A stretch of 64,000 nucleotides of DNA from an uncultured Lachnospiraceae bacterium. GTDB taxonomy: Bacteria > Bacillota > Clostridia > Lachnospirales > Lachnospiraceae. The DNA is taken from the NCBI GenBank assembly GCA_910584945.1, contig CAJUDY010000021.1, forward strand, positions 1-64,000, given 5' to 3'. Each line of letters opens with the position of its first letter. Position 1 is the first letter of the stretch. The translations under genes and the position numbers were made by a program. Below the pieces are notes generated by a model. It did not search any database. It was not told where the DNA came from and worked only from the letters and a program-made list of their open reading frames with translations. Below, piece by piece: positions 17,392-25,849 of this stretch.

Positions 17392-18335
17392 ATCCGCTGC
17401 CTCTTTTCCCGCATTCTTGGATCTACATAATTGTAGGAAAGATCCACGGCCAGATTGACCAGCATATAGATCAGGGAGATCCACAGGACATAGCCCTGGA
17501 TCAGGGGATAGTCATAGGCCGTAATGGCCGACACTGCCAGACTGCCCATCCCCGGATAGGAGAAGATAACCTCCACCACGGCGGTACCGCCAAGCAGAGA
17601 ACCCAGGGACAGGCCCAGCATGGTAATCAGAGGCAGCAGCGCGTTCGGAAATACGTTCCCCCACAGGATCTGCCATTCCTTCACGCCCCTGGCTCTTGCG
17701 CCGGTGACATAGTCCTGATTCAATTCCTCCAGAATCGCCGTGCGGACTTGCCGCGTATATTTGGCCGACATGGCAAATGCCAGCGTCACCGACGGCAGAA
17801 TCAGACTCTTAAAGTCTCCTCCGAAGGAGGCGACCGGCAGAAGCTGAAGCCGGACGCAGAAGACCAGCATCAGCAGCAGGCCTACCCAGAAGTTCGGCAT
17901 GGATACGCCGAAGAAGGTGAGCCCGCGGAGCGCATAATCCACAAAGCTGTTCTTATGGGTCGCCTGCGCCATACCGATGGGGACCGCCACCAGAAGCATC
18001 AGACACATGGAGGAAAGCGAAAGCTTCAAAGTAGGCCAAAGCCGGTCCAGCAAAAGACCCGCTACCGGCCTGTGGTACGCATAGGAAGTCCCGAAGTCGC
18101 CTTTCAGACATCCGCGCAGCCAACTTAGATACTGCACCAGTACAGGGCGGTTCAGGCCCATGGCTTCCCTGGTTTCCTGAATCAGCTCCTCACTGGGCAT
18201 GGTGCCGGCAGCCGCAAACATGGTCCGTACCGGATCGCCGGGCGCCAGGTAGGTAATTAAAAACGTCAGAAAACTGATGCCCAGCGCCACCAGAACGATC
18301 TGGAGCAGCCGTTTTCCCAATTGCTTCGCACTCAT
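17388..18335 (-). CDS. ABC importer permease (NikB/DppB-like)
   Basis: Permease of 315 residues with the characteristic start RLLQIVLVALGISFLTFLI, the APGDP segment near residue 32, and six or so membrane helices. The conserved GARARGVKEWQILW loop contacts the ATPases. ATG start with GGAGG 9 bases upstream; it lies 43 bases after the solute-binding protein gene. Confidence 0.9.
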   Translation of the reverse strand: MSAKQLGKRLLQIVLVALGISFLTFLITYLAPGDPVRTMFAAAGTMPSEELIQETREAMGLNRPVLVQYLSWLRGCLKGDFGTSYAYHRPVAGLLLDRLWPTLKLSLSSMCLMLLVAVPIGMAQATHKNSFVDYALRGLTFFGVSMPNFWVGLLLMLVFCVRLQLLPVASFGGDFKSLILPSVTLAFAMSAKYTRQVRTAILEELNQDYVTGARARGVKEWQILWGNVFPNALLPLITMLGLSLGSLLGGTAVVEVIFSYPGMGSLAVSAITAYDYPLIQGYVLWISLIYMLVNLAVDLSYNYVDPRMREKRQRI

Positions 18336-18378
18336 ATATAGAAACCCTCCTGTGGACAGATGCCGTCAAAATTCCGTA

Positions 18379-20058
18379 TCATGATCCGGACACGGGATAC
18401 ATGTCCGTGGTAATCCAGTAATAATCCGCTGTATTGATGGCGGCACCGCCGATTGTGGCGTTTCTGGAAATCATGGAACTGTTGTAATAGCCATGAACAA
18501 CCGCAACCGCGTCGTCCAGAAGGATCTGCTGCATCTTCTGGATGATCTCCCGGCGTGCGTCATTGTCAAACGTAACAGCCAGCTCCTCAAACAGGGCGTC
18601 GTACTCTTCATTTTTGTAGCCGCAGTAGTCGGCGCCGGAAGTGGAACACCAGGCTGCCAGATACTCGGTGGGATCGCCGGTACCCACGGTGGTCCAGTTG
18701 GAACCGTTTAAGTCGAAGTCGCCGGACTGATAGCTGTCCCATTGGCGGGCAGAATCACCGATCTCCAGGTCCACGCCGATGCCGATTTCGGTCAGCTGAG
18801 TCTGGATGGCTTCCGCAAAATCTTTCAAGCAGCGATTGTCATAGGTGACATAATGCAGCACAACTTCTTGGCCCTCAAGCTCACGGATGCCGTCCCCGTT
18901 GCTGTCAACGATTCCTGCCTCGTCCAGCAGCGTTTTGGCCGCTTCCGGGTCGTAGGGATCGGGGTCTGTCAGATTCTCGTAGCCGTAATCCAGATTGGAG
19001 GGCAGCACAGAATAGCCTGCCGTATACAGTCCGCCCACAGTAACCGAACACATGGTATCGTCATCCAGCGCCATCAAAATCGCCTCCCTGAGTGTTTTGT
19101 TGGACAGAAGTTTCCCCTCGGACATATTCATATGGGCCAGACCGGTACGGACGCCGTTGGCGATCGTAACCGTGAACTCCGGATTGGCCTGCAGATCCCG
19201 AAGGTCGCTGATGTTCGTTACATTTTCCGCCAGATCCAGCTGACCGGACTGCAGCGCCATCGCTTTGGCGGAGGCGTCTCCCATATACATTAACTCAATA
19301 GATGAGAAGGGAACCTCCCCGCCCCAGTAGTACTCGTTGGCCACCATCGTATAGCCCACTTCCTCCCGGAAATTGGTCGCCACATAAGGACCGGTGCCGA
19401 TGGCCCCGTGGGTATAATCTGTGGTGTGCTCCGCATCCAGGATAACCATCACCGGATACGCCAGATTTTTTGTCAGGTCCACATAGGGAGTGACTGTCTT
19501 GACGATTACATTGCCGGAGGCGTTGTCCGCGGTAATCTCCGCTTCTTCCTCCAAAAATTTCTGGGGAGTGGAGGAACCGCTTTTTCCCGCCTCATACAGA
19601 CGCTCAAAGCTGGCCTTCACCGCCTCGGCGGTCAGATCGCAGCCGTCGGAAAATTTCACGCCCTCCCGGATATGGAATATCCACTCCGTATGCTCGTCGT
19701 TGACGGTATACTCGTCGCAGAGCCAGTTGACCACATTCATGGAATTGTCAAACCGGAACAGACATTCGCCCACGCCGTAGCGGGATACATTCCAGGCACA
19801 GTTAATCTCAACTGCAGGGTCGATCCCGCCTCCGCCATAGTTCTGGATACCGAAATTCATCGTACGCTGCCCGGAGGTATCCTGTTCTCCCTGATAAGCC
19901 TCCTGATTCACCTCGTCCTCCCGGCTGCCCGCCGACGCTTCCTCCGCAGTATTTGCGGCCGCAGGGTCACTGCCGGAACCACCGCCACAGCCAGTCAGAA
20001 CGCTGACTCCCAGCAAAGCCGATAACATGACAGCCGTACATCTTTGCCACTTTTTCAT
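18379..20058 (-). CDS. Nickel/peptide-family solute-binding lipoprotein under B12 control
   Basis: Substrate-binding protein of the SBP_bac_5 (OppA/NikA) family, 559 residues. It has a lipoprotein signal (VMLSALLGVSVLTGC) and an acidic linker, then family segments such as WIFHIREGVKFSDG, LTAEAVKASFERL and the late YDALFEELAV. The family binds peptides, nickel, or metal complexes. The gene is preceded by a cobalamin riboswitch and terminator, so I infer cobalt, a cobalt chelate or a corrinoid-related substrate. ATG at 20058 is chosen over 20088 since the signal peptide then has normal length. Confidence 0.9.
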   Translation of the reverse strand: MKKWQRCTAVMLSALLGVSVLTGCGGGSGSDPAAANTAEEASAGSREDEVNQEAYQGEQDTSGQRTMNFGIQNYGGGGIDPAVEINCAWNVSRYGVGECLFRFDNSMNVVNWLCDEYTVNDEHTEWIFHIREGVKFSDGCDLTAEAVKASFERLYEAGKSGSSTPQKFLEEEAEITADNASGNVIVKTVTPYVDLTKNLAYPVMVILDAEHTTDYTHGAIGTGPYVATNFREEVGYTMVANEYYWGGEVPFSSIELMYMGDASAKAMALQSGQLDLAENVTNISDLRDLQANPEFTVTIANGVRTGLAHMNMSEGKLLSNKTLREAILMALDDDTMCSVTVGGLYTAGYSVLPSNLDYGYENLTDPDPYDPEAAKTLLDEAGIVDSNGDGIRELEGQEVVLHYVTYDNRCLKDFAEAIQTQLTEIGIGVDLEIGDSARQWDSYQSGDFDLNGSNWTTVGTGDPTEYLAAWCSTSGADYCGYKNEEYDALFEELAVTFDNDARREIIQKMQQILLDDAVAVVHGYYNSSMISRNATIGGAAINTADYYWITTDMYPVSGS

Positions 20059-20097
20059 CTCACACACATTCCTTTCTCTCTTCTTCATTTTGGCCGC

Positions 20098-20129
20098 AAA
20101 AAAACAGCCTGCGCTCTTACAGACTGTTT
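20098..20129 (-). terminator. Riboswitch expression-platform terminator
   Basis: A stem of about 10 bp (20120-20129 with 20102-20111, one G-U pair) is followed by seven T on the minus strand. It lies between the cobalamin aptamer and the binding-protein start, the right place for B12-induced transcription termination. Confidence 0.88.
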
Positions 20130-20204
20130 TCCTCTTTTTTACATATCAACTAATACCGGAAAGGGATTCCCGGCCCTGCCTAATGTTTCATCATCTAAGA
20201 GTTC

Positions 20205-20405
20205 TTATCTGCCGTAAGACGCACTTATCCCATCGCAAGCAGTTCTCCTGACTTCAGTTCTCCGTCCTCATAAGCCTTCCCAACAGTATCCTGTCAGTGG
20301 CATCTTTTATGCGAACTCCCTGTCACAGTGGCGGGACCGTACCGGACTTTCACCGGTTTCTCTATGAATCCTTTCGGAACTTGCAACGTCCGGAATACCT
20401 TCCGG
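20205..20405 (-). ncRNA. Cobalamin riboswitch
   Basis: On the minus strand the hallmark elements occur in order: the CCGGTGAAAGTCCGG hairpin segment (20342-20356), GGTCCCGCCACTG just after it, a second GCCACTG, and the B12 box AAGTCAGGAGAACTGC near 20239-20255. It belongs to the classical adenosylcobalamin aptamer class. With the downstream terminator it should switch the Nik/Opp-type importer off when B12 is plentiful. Edges are approximate. Confidence 0.93.
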
Positions 20406-20423
20406 AATTTGTTTATCAGTAAA

Positions 20424-20452
20424 ATTATATGATAAAACCCTGAATTTGTCTA
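20424..20452 (-). promoter_or_regulatory. Promoter of the riboswitch-importer transcript
   Basis: Minus-strand TAGACA (20447-20452), 17-base spacer, TATAAT (20424-20429), about 20 bases before the aptamer. The same stretch (20433-20466) forms a hairpin with AAAACCC/GGGTTTT arms that may also end the upstream transcript. Confidence 0.8.
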
Positions 20453-20467
20453 TATTCCGGGGTTTTT

Positions 20468-20659
20468 TCAGATATTCCTATTTGTTATATCAGCATTTTC
20501 ACGGACATGTGCCAGTTCTTCTTCCAGATCTTCTTCCCGCTCTTTCATTCGGCAGCAGTGCAGAAGATATCGAAGGGCTATAACCACCAGCACAAGAAGC
20601 GCCGGCAGATCCCATGCGCACCATCCCCAGAAGCTGTGCGAAAACATATACTCTAACAT
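20468..20659 (-). CDS. Small single-TM protein coupled to the surface protein gene
   Basis: A 63-residue protein with a hydrophobic helix at about residues 18-36 (LPALLVLVVIALRYLLHCC) and a charged, probably coiled tail (KEREEDLEEELAHVRE). Its ATG lies inside the end of the surface protein gene (7-base overlap) with GGAGG 7 bases upstream, so it is probably translated by coupling. No family recognised. It may assist the adjacent surface protein in the membrane. Confidence 0.6.
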   Translation of the reverse strand: MLEYMFSHSFWGWCAWDLPALLVLVVIALRYLLHCCRMKEREEDLEEELAHVRENADITNRNI

Positions 20660-23424
20660 TCACTTTCCTCCTCTTTCTCTTCCAGACTCCGTGTCCGGAC
20701 GATCTCTTTTCGAATCTCAAAGATCCTTCTCTGATATTCTTTTCGGCTTCTGAAAAAGCATTCTTCCAGGATCAGCGCCAGAAGCAGAATACAAAAATGA
20801 AGAATGCAGCACCGGTGTCTTCCATCCCCCAGAGGCGTTTCGGGGTCGGCCACCTCCACGGCTGCCGGCTCTGTCTCTTTTTGAAGAAAGACCGGTATGG
20901 GAACCGGACTCATCGCTCCTGATGTATTCTCCTGCTCTGAAGCGGGTGCTTCCGGCTCCGCAATACCAGTGACGACCCTTGGGCCTTCTCCTGGCTCATA
21001 TACCGGAGTGCCAACCGGAATCTGAGGGTTTTCTTCCGTATCCTGACTGCGATCCGATGTGTGAGGCGGATGCTTCCTGGGTGAATCCGGAGGGTCCTGT
21101 TTTTCCGGTGTTTCTGGTTCCTCGGGGCCTGCAGGCTCTTCCGGCGCCGGCGACTTTGGAGGTGCTTCCGGTTCCTTTGGGTCTTCAGGCTCTCCCGGCT
21201 CTGTCTCTCCCGTGATCTCTACCGTCGCCGACCGCTGGTCACCCGGGCCGGGCGCAATCTCCAGGAACTCACCGTTCGGATTTCTTTGAAAGAGGCCGAC
21301 GGTATTCTCATAAGCCTCACACGGAGCCATCGCTTTTACATGAAGTCTCAATACCGCTGTTTCCTGAGTCGGCAGAGAAGGGATGTTCCATATGCTGTTT
21401 TCATAATTTGGGGAATTTTCCAAAAGCTGAATCAGACTGAGGTTCAGCTCCTCGGACACTTGAAGGTCCTTGATTTCCTTTTGCCCGTTATTTCTTACAG
21501 AGACCACATAGTCGTATTCCTCGCCCACCTTTACGGACGCGACCACACTATCCGTCTCTGTCCTGCAGGCGCTTTTGACCACCGTCACATTTGGTTCTTC
21601 GGACTCCTCGGGGGGCGTCTTTCCTTCGGTTACAAGAAAGGTCGTCAGCACGCCGTCCCAAGCGTCGGCTTCCGGAACGGTCCACTTTCTCCGGACCGTG
21701 TCATACTGCAGGGTGATGCTACGCACTGCTTCCTCGCCGTCTGCCAGAACATGCCGGATTCCGATGCCGGTATCCGGTTCCTGACTGTACAGTTCGGCGT
21801 ACACGGTTCCATTCAGCTGGATGTCGCAGAAGTATCCGTCTTCCAGACGGTAGACTTCTCCAATCGCAAAAGCTTCCTCTCCCTTTGCCGTCTCATGCTC
21901 CGTCCCATATTCGGCCGCCGGATGTCCGGCGTCCGGATCGATGCACTGTACCCGCACAAGGTTGCCCACGATTTCTTCCAGGCTGTCTTTTCCGGGCGGG
22001 TCAATCCCGGCGCTTTGTTCCTCGCTCTCCCACACGGCATAGAGCGTCTTTTTTACCTCCGGGCCCTCCGTCCAGTACAGGGTAACAGGGTCTTCCGGCG
22101 CGTACTGCGGCTTTTTTGCCCCTTCCTGCTCCGCCCAGCCAAGAAAATGATGTCCCTCCCGCTTTGGTGTCTGTCCGGAGACCTTGCACTTCATGAAATC
22201 CGCATATTTTCTTTCCTTCACGGAACCGGGCAGTTCCGTCACCAGATCGTCTCCCGCGTTGGCGTCGTACTCCAGTATGTAGTCCGCATACAGACGGACG
22301 GAGAAGGTATCTTCACACTCATACCAGACTCCCCGGATGTCGATCTGCGCCATGGGGCTCCAGCACCAGGGACAGATCCCGCCGGGCGCGGTAAAACGGT
22401 CATACCGGACATAGTAATGGGACGTGATATCGGTGTACCCGGGCCGCGGATTTTTGCAGCTCAGATGCATACACAGGCTTCCCGCCATCTTGTCATCGCC
22501 GTCCCAGACGCCTGGCTCGTAAGAGATCTCTTCCAGAATAGCCGGATCGGAAAATTCCACGGTCTGATCTCCGTATACCTTGGGGGCCATCCAGTAGATG
22601 TATCTGCGGCAATATATGCAGGAAATCTTATTGAGCGGACAGTGCGCAAACGTCACCTCCGTACCGGCCGGCCGGTCCACCGCGTCGTGGCTGTTCCTTG
22701 CCCCCTGTTGAATCGATCCGTCGGCTCCGTCCTCAAACGTGATCTTTGTCTCCTTCAGATACAGCGGATAGGAGGATAATCTCGCAGCCGCAAACGTACG
22801 CGCTTTCCCCAGCACGGAGCTTTCCCCCAGTTCTGACACAGGTGTTTCCTCCGGCACAGGCTCGCTGTCCGGTTCTGCACCGGACTCCGGCATCGGCTCC
22901 GGCACTATCGTCACCTCTGCTTCAATCTCCGGCTCCGAAGCACGCGCTCCGGCCACTGCCGCTTCTCTGTCCGGCTCCGATGCCGATGCTCCATCTGCGG
23001 CAGCTCCCCCGTCCGGTTCCCCTTCCGGCTCCGATGCCGGTGCTCCATCTGCGGCAGCTCCCCCTTCCAGTTCCCCTTCCGGCTCCGATGCCGGTGCTCC
23101 ATCTGCGGCAGCTCCTCCGTCCGCTTCCCCTTCTGGCTCCCATGCCGATGCTCCATCTGTAGCAGCTCCTCCGCCCGGTTCCATGTCCGGTTCCTCCTCC
23201 GGCTCCGGCGCTTCGTCTTCTGCCAGCTCCCCGGACAATGCGGATACCGTCTCCCCGCCCGGCTCTTCCTCCGGCAGATCCGGAGGCGCTTCTTCTGCGG
23301 CTTCAAATGCCTCCCCGGTGGCTTCGGCTCTGGCGGTGCAGGCGGCGTCCGCAATCATCAAAAGAACCGCCGCCAGCGCCAGGATGAGAGCCAGGCCCGT
23401 CCTCGCTTTTTTCTTTCCCTTCAT
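20653..23424 (-). CDS. Large repeat-rich surface protein with InlB-type and DUF11-like domains
   Basis: Predicted exported, membrane-anchored protein of 923 residues. In order: signal peptide (GLALILALAAVLLMIADAA); an acidic Ala/Gly/Pro/Glu stretch with 18-residue repeats; a Cys-rich domain with CIYC and CPWC pairs; a Listeria-Bacteroides (InlB) repeat ending HFLGWAE...KTLYAVWE; a DUF11-like segment (VGEEYDYVVSVRNNGQKEIKDL); a long Pro/Glu-rich stalk; and a C-terminal helix (CCILHFCILLLALILE) preceded by TPLGDG and followed by a charged tail. The TPLGD segment is reminiscent of sorting signals of related bacteria, but no LPxTG is seen. ATG at 23424 has GGAG 8 bases upstream. Probably an adhesin-like protein; ligand unknown. 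Confidence 0.78.
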   Translation of the reverse strand: MKGKKKARTGLALILALAAVLLMIADAACTARAEATGEAFEAAEEAPPDLPEEEPGGETVSALSGELAEDEAPEPEEEPDMEPGGGAATDGASAWEPEGEADGGAAADGAPASEPEGELEGGAAADGAPASEPEGEPDGGAAADGASASEPDREAAVAGARASEPEIEAEVTIVPEPMPESGAEPDSEPVPEETPVSELGESSVLGKARTFAAARLSSYPLYLKETKITFEDGADGSIQQGARNSHDAVDRPAGTEVTFAHCPLNKISCIYCRRYIYWMAPKVYGDQTVEFSDPAILEEISYEPGVWDGDDKMAGSLCMHLSCKNPRPGYTDITSHYYVRYDRFTAPGGICPWCWSPMAQIDIRGVWYECEDTFSVRLYADYILEYDANAGDDLVTELPGSVKERKYADFMKCKVSGQTPKREGHHFLGWAEQEGAKKPQYAPEDPVTLYWTEGPEVKKTLYAVWESEEQSAGIDPPGKDSLEEIVGNLVRVQCIDPDAGHPAAEYGTEHETAKGEEAFAIGEVYRLEDGYFCDIQLNGTVYAELYSQEPDTGIGIRHVLADGEEAVRSITLQYDTVRRKWTVPEADAWDGVLTTFLVTEGKTPPEESEEPNVTVVKSACRTETDSVVASVKVGEEYDYVVSVRNNGQKEIKDLQVSEELNLSLIQLLENSPNYENSIWNIPSLPTQETAVLRLHVKAMAPCEAYENTVGLFQRNPNGEFLEIAPGPGDQRSATVEITGETEPGEPEDPKEPEAPPKSPAPEEPAGPEEPETPEKQDPPDSPRKHPPHTSDRSQDTEENPQIPVGTPVYEPGEGPRVVTGIAEPEAPASEQENTSGAMSPVPIPVFLQKETEPAAVEVADPETPLGDGRHRCCILHFCILLLALILEECFFRSRKEYQRRIFEIRKEIVRTRSLEEKEEESEC
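22988..23203. repeat. 54-bp tandem repeats in the surface protein gene
   Basis: Units begin at 22988, 23042, 23096 and 23150, exactly 54 bases apart, coding an 18-residue acidic unit around GGAAADGAPASEPEGE; the outer copies are degenerate. Length change by recombination would stay in frame. Confidence 0.88.
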
Positions 23425-23513
23425 ACGCACAACTCCTTCCCAGTCATAATCATCTGTTCCCTCAGATTCCCGCTGCTGTTCCTATTGTAACATCTGCACC
23501 GTTAAATCAGCCG

Positions 23514-24722
23514 TTAAAAAAAGGCGTTTATCGGCGCAATTCGATAAGCGACCTGAACTTTCCGGCTGCTTACCCTCCGGCGGAAGCCGGCGTCAATCCG
23601 TCCGACGATGTCCGCGCAGGCATTCTCTGCAATCCCCGTAAGGATGAGCAGGAACTGGCTTCTGCTGTATCGCGTGTACACGTCTCCCGAGCCCAGAGCT
23701 TCCTGGATGGCCTCCGAGAGAATCCCGGACAGTTCCGACGAATTTTTCATTTCTTCCCCATGCCGCTTCCGGTGATCCGTAAAACCGCAGAGCACCAGAC
23801 AGGCCGGCTGCCCGGATTGTTCCAGGATGCGCGCAAGCATCCGGTAGCTGTCCACAAAACCCGGATAGGAGCAATGATAGACTCCCTCCGGCTTTTCTCT
23901 TTCCCGGAGCTTCTCCTGTATGTCCTGCAAACTCTCCGTATCCATCCGGATCTTCTCCTCCATCCGGTGCAGACAGGCCAGCATCTGCTCTGACGGCCCC
24001 AAAGCCAATTCTTCAAAATACCGCCTGACGGTCTTCTCGTACAGAACCATAGCCTCCTCGCCGCGCCCAAGCGCCGTCAGGCAGTCTATCTGCCAGACCT
24101 GCCACTCGTCGAAGGGGCAGATGGACGCCGCCCGGCTGCAAAGCTCCAGAAGCTCCCGGTACTCCCCCTGTTCCTTTAGATACTGACAAACTTCCTCCAT
24201 ACACACACGATACTGCCTCTGATAGCGGGCGTCCGCCGCGTTGACCCAGTCTTCCCCCGATAAGGGCGGCAGAAAACAGCCTCCATATAGTCCGCATGCT
24301 TTTTTCAGAAGTTCCATCCGCTCCCTCCCGGAGGTAAATCCGGCTCTTTTTATCAAACGGTCGAAGGTCAGAGCGTCCACGTTCACCGGAAAACTGCTCC
24401 GGAATCGGTAGCAGCCTTCCTCAAGGCAGACAGAAGGCTCTCCTGGCAGCCCGCTTTCTTTTAACAGCTTTCTTAGATGGTACACGACGACCCGCAGATT
24501 GCCGGACCCGTCACATTTGTCCCCGGCTCCGAACAGGCGGGCGATCAGGTGGTCTCTTCGGATTCCGTCCGGTCCCGCATACAGTAAAATCAGCAGCAGA
24601 TGAAAGGTTCTGGAGCTTTGATTTTTCCTTTCCAGAACGGACTGACCTCCGTATTCCATGGCGCATGCTCCCAGCATCCGGACGTTCAGTTCCAGTACGT
24701 TCCCTTTTTTCCGCACTTCCAT
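23514..24722 (-). CDS. SARP/BTAD-type regulator with decayed GGDEF-like domain
   Basis: A 402-residue protein. The N-terminus is an OmpR-type winged helix (FHLLLILLYAG ... NLRVVVYHLRKLLKESG), followed by a bacterial transcriptional activator domain with TPR-like helices (about 125-260; CPFDEWQVWQIDCLTALGR). The last 120 residues resemble a diguanylate cyclase fold in which the active motif is replaced: RYSRSQFLLIL stands where RYGGDEF is expected. It probably regulates the adjacent surface protein gene 90 bases downstream. It starts 9 bases after the recombinase-like gene. The GGDEF-like assignment is from pattern only. Confidence 0.75.
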   Translation of the reverse strand: MEVRKKGNVLELNVRMLGACAMEYGGQSVLERKNQSSRTFHLLLILLYAGPDGIRRDHLIARLFGAGDKCDGSGNLRVVVYHLRKLLKESGLPGEPSVCLEEGCYRFRSSFPVNVDALTFDRLIKRAGFTSGRERMELLKKACGLYGGCFLPPLSGEDWVNAADARYQRQYRVCMEEVCQYLKEQGEYRELLELCSRAASICPFDEWQVWQIDCLTALGRGEEAMVLYEKTVRRYFEELALGPSEQMLACLHRMEEKIRMDTESLQDIQEKLREREKPEGVYHCSYPGFVDSYRMLARILEQSGQPACLVLCGFTDHRKRHGEEMKNSSELSGILSEAIQEALGSGDVYTRYSRSQFLLILTGIAENACADIVGRIDAGFRRRVSSRKVQVAYRIAPINAFF

Positions 24723-24731
24723 CTTCCGCCG

Positions 24732-25553
24732 TCACACCTCCCACCCAAGCAGAAACTGTTCTTCCTCGATCATCCGCTCGTAAGCCTGCTCCACAATCTC
24801 CGCAATATGGAACTGGATTCGTTCATAGGTATTCTGGTACATCTTCCAGAGACATCTGGGATTGGCTTTCTCCTCCGATATCTTCGCCTCCCGACCGATG
24901 CTGTTGATACCGTGATACACCGAATACCGGGAGAGGGGACTCCCCTCCGGGGTAGCAAATACCGGTCCCCGGGGACGTCCTTCCCTTCCGGCATAGTCCA
25001 AAAGCTCCTTTTTCAGAGCGGGCGGAAGCCGCAGATTCCTTCGCAGATTATGGCAGGATACCGGAATCACCTCCTCCTTAACCGCCTCCACGGTAATCTG
25101 CGGCAGCTCCTGCACCCGTACGCCCGCCCCTCCCAGAGTCTTGATCAGCAGATATTCCCGCTCTCTGCAAAGCTTTTTGGCCGTCTTCAGAAGCCGCCGG
25201 TACTCTGCGCGGCTCAGTTCCGGCTGGACATCATCTGGCTGCCGCCGGTATTCTTCAGACTGCCATTCTCTTTTGCCCATATACCTGAGGAAACTGTTCA
25301 ATACGGAAATCCGTGCATTGACCGTCCTGGCCCCATATCCGCTTTCATTCAGATAGCGCACCCACTCCCCCGGGGTCCTGCGGCTCATCAGCTTGTCCTC
25401 CGGCAGATACAAGTACAGGCTTTTTATGATCGCCCGGTAATTCTGGATGGAAGCCGCCTGCAGGCCTTTTTCATCCAGACTCCGGATATAACCTTCGATC
25501 TCCTCAGGCGTCAGACGGATCACGTCGGTCTCTTTGTAGCTCAAATATATCAT
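24732..25553 (-). CDS. Tyrosine recombinase-like protein lacking catalytic residues
   Basis: A 273-residue protein with a core-binding SAM-like domain (LTPEEIEGYIRSLDEKG ... YRAIIKSLYLYL) and the first part of a XerC/D-type catalytic domain, including the first Arg in GGAGVRVQEL. The conserved HxLR segment reads NPRCLWKMYQ, with the His and Arg both replaced. The usual LGH...Y end is absent, the protein closing with EEEQFLLGWEV. It is therefore probably not an active recombinase but may bind DNA. Start is uncertain: ATG at 25553 directly adjoins GGGAG, and a TTG at 25544 has better spacing. It leads the cassette with the SARP regulator. Confidence 0.7.
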   Translation of the reverse strand: MIYLSYKETDVIRLTPEEIEGYIRSLDEKGLQAASIQNYRAIIKSLYLYLPEDKLMSRRTPGEWVRYLNESGYGARTVNARISVLNSFLRYMGKREWQSEEYRRQPDDVQPELSRAEYRRLLKTAKKLCREREYLLIKTLGGAGVRVQELPQITVEAVKEEVIPVSCHNLRRNLRLPPALKKELLDYAGREGRPRGPVFATPEGSPLSRYSVYHGINSIGREAKISEEKANPRCLWKMYQNTYERIQFHIAEIVEQAYERMIEEEQFLLGWEV

Positions 25554-25793
25554 CTCCCTGCTTATTCAAGTTCCGCATCTTCCCTCACTCCGCCCCAGCG
25601 TCTGGAAGTAGTTTCCCTCACTTCGTTCCGTAAAATCCTTCCGGGGCTGCTTTCGGGCAGATGCTGTTTTTTAATTTCGGCATCTGTTCTCAGGCGAAGG
25701 CCTGTCTTCTCTTTTGTGGAAATTCAGGTATCTTTGAATCTGCGTCTCTATATAGTTGTCATAAGGGTAATCTCGGGGAACTCCCGGGAAAGA

Positions 25794-25834
25794 AGAAAAA
25801 GGATGAAGGGCGCTCTCTTAGCGGGAACGCCCTT
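25794..25834 (-). terminator. Probable terminator after tuf
   Basis: The stem AAGGGCG (minus strand, 25834-25828) pairs with CGCCCTT (25812-25806) and is followed on the minus strand by TCATCCTTTTTC. The remaining gene-free stretch 25554-25849 shows only a small CAGATGC/GCATCTG hairpin near 25658-25690; no gene is seen. Confidence 0.6.
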
Positions 25835-25849
25835 ATATCTTATACTTAA

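Noticed and set aside
21286..22779. A 497-codon plus-strand open frame
   Set aside because: Opposite the surface protein gene, whose signal peptide, InlB repeat and membrane anchor are convincing.
22988..23203. Possible CRISPR array of 54-base units
   Set aside because: Tandem coding repeats without unique spacers and no cas genes in the window.
24732..25553. An integrase marking an active mobile element or prophage
   Set aside because: Catalytic residues are missing and no attachment repeats, transposase or phage genes are nearby.
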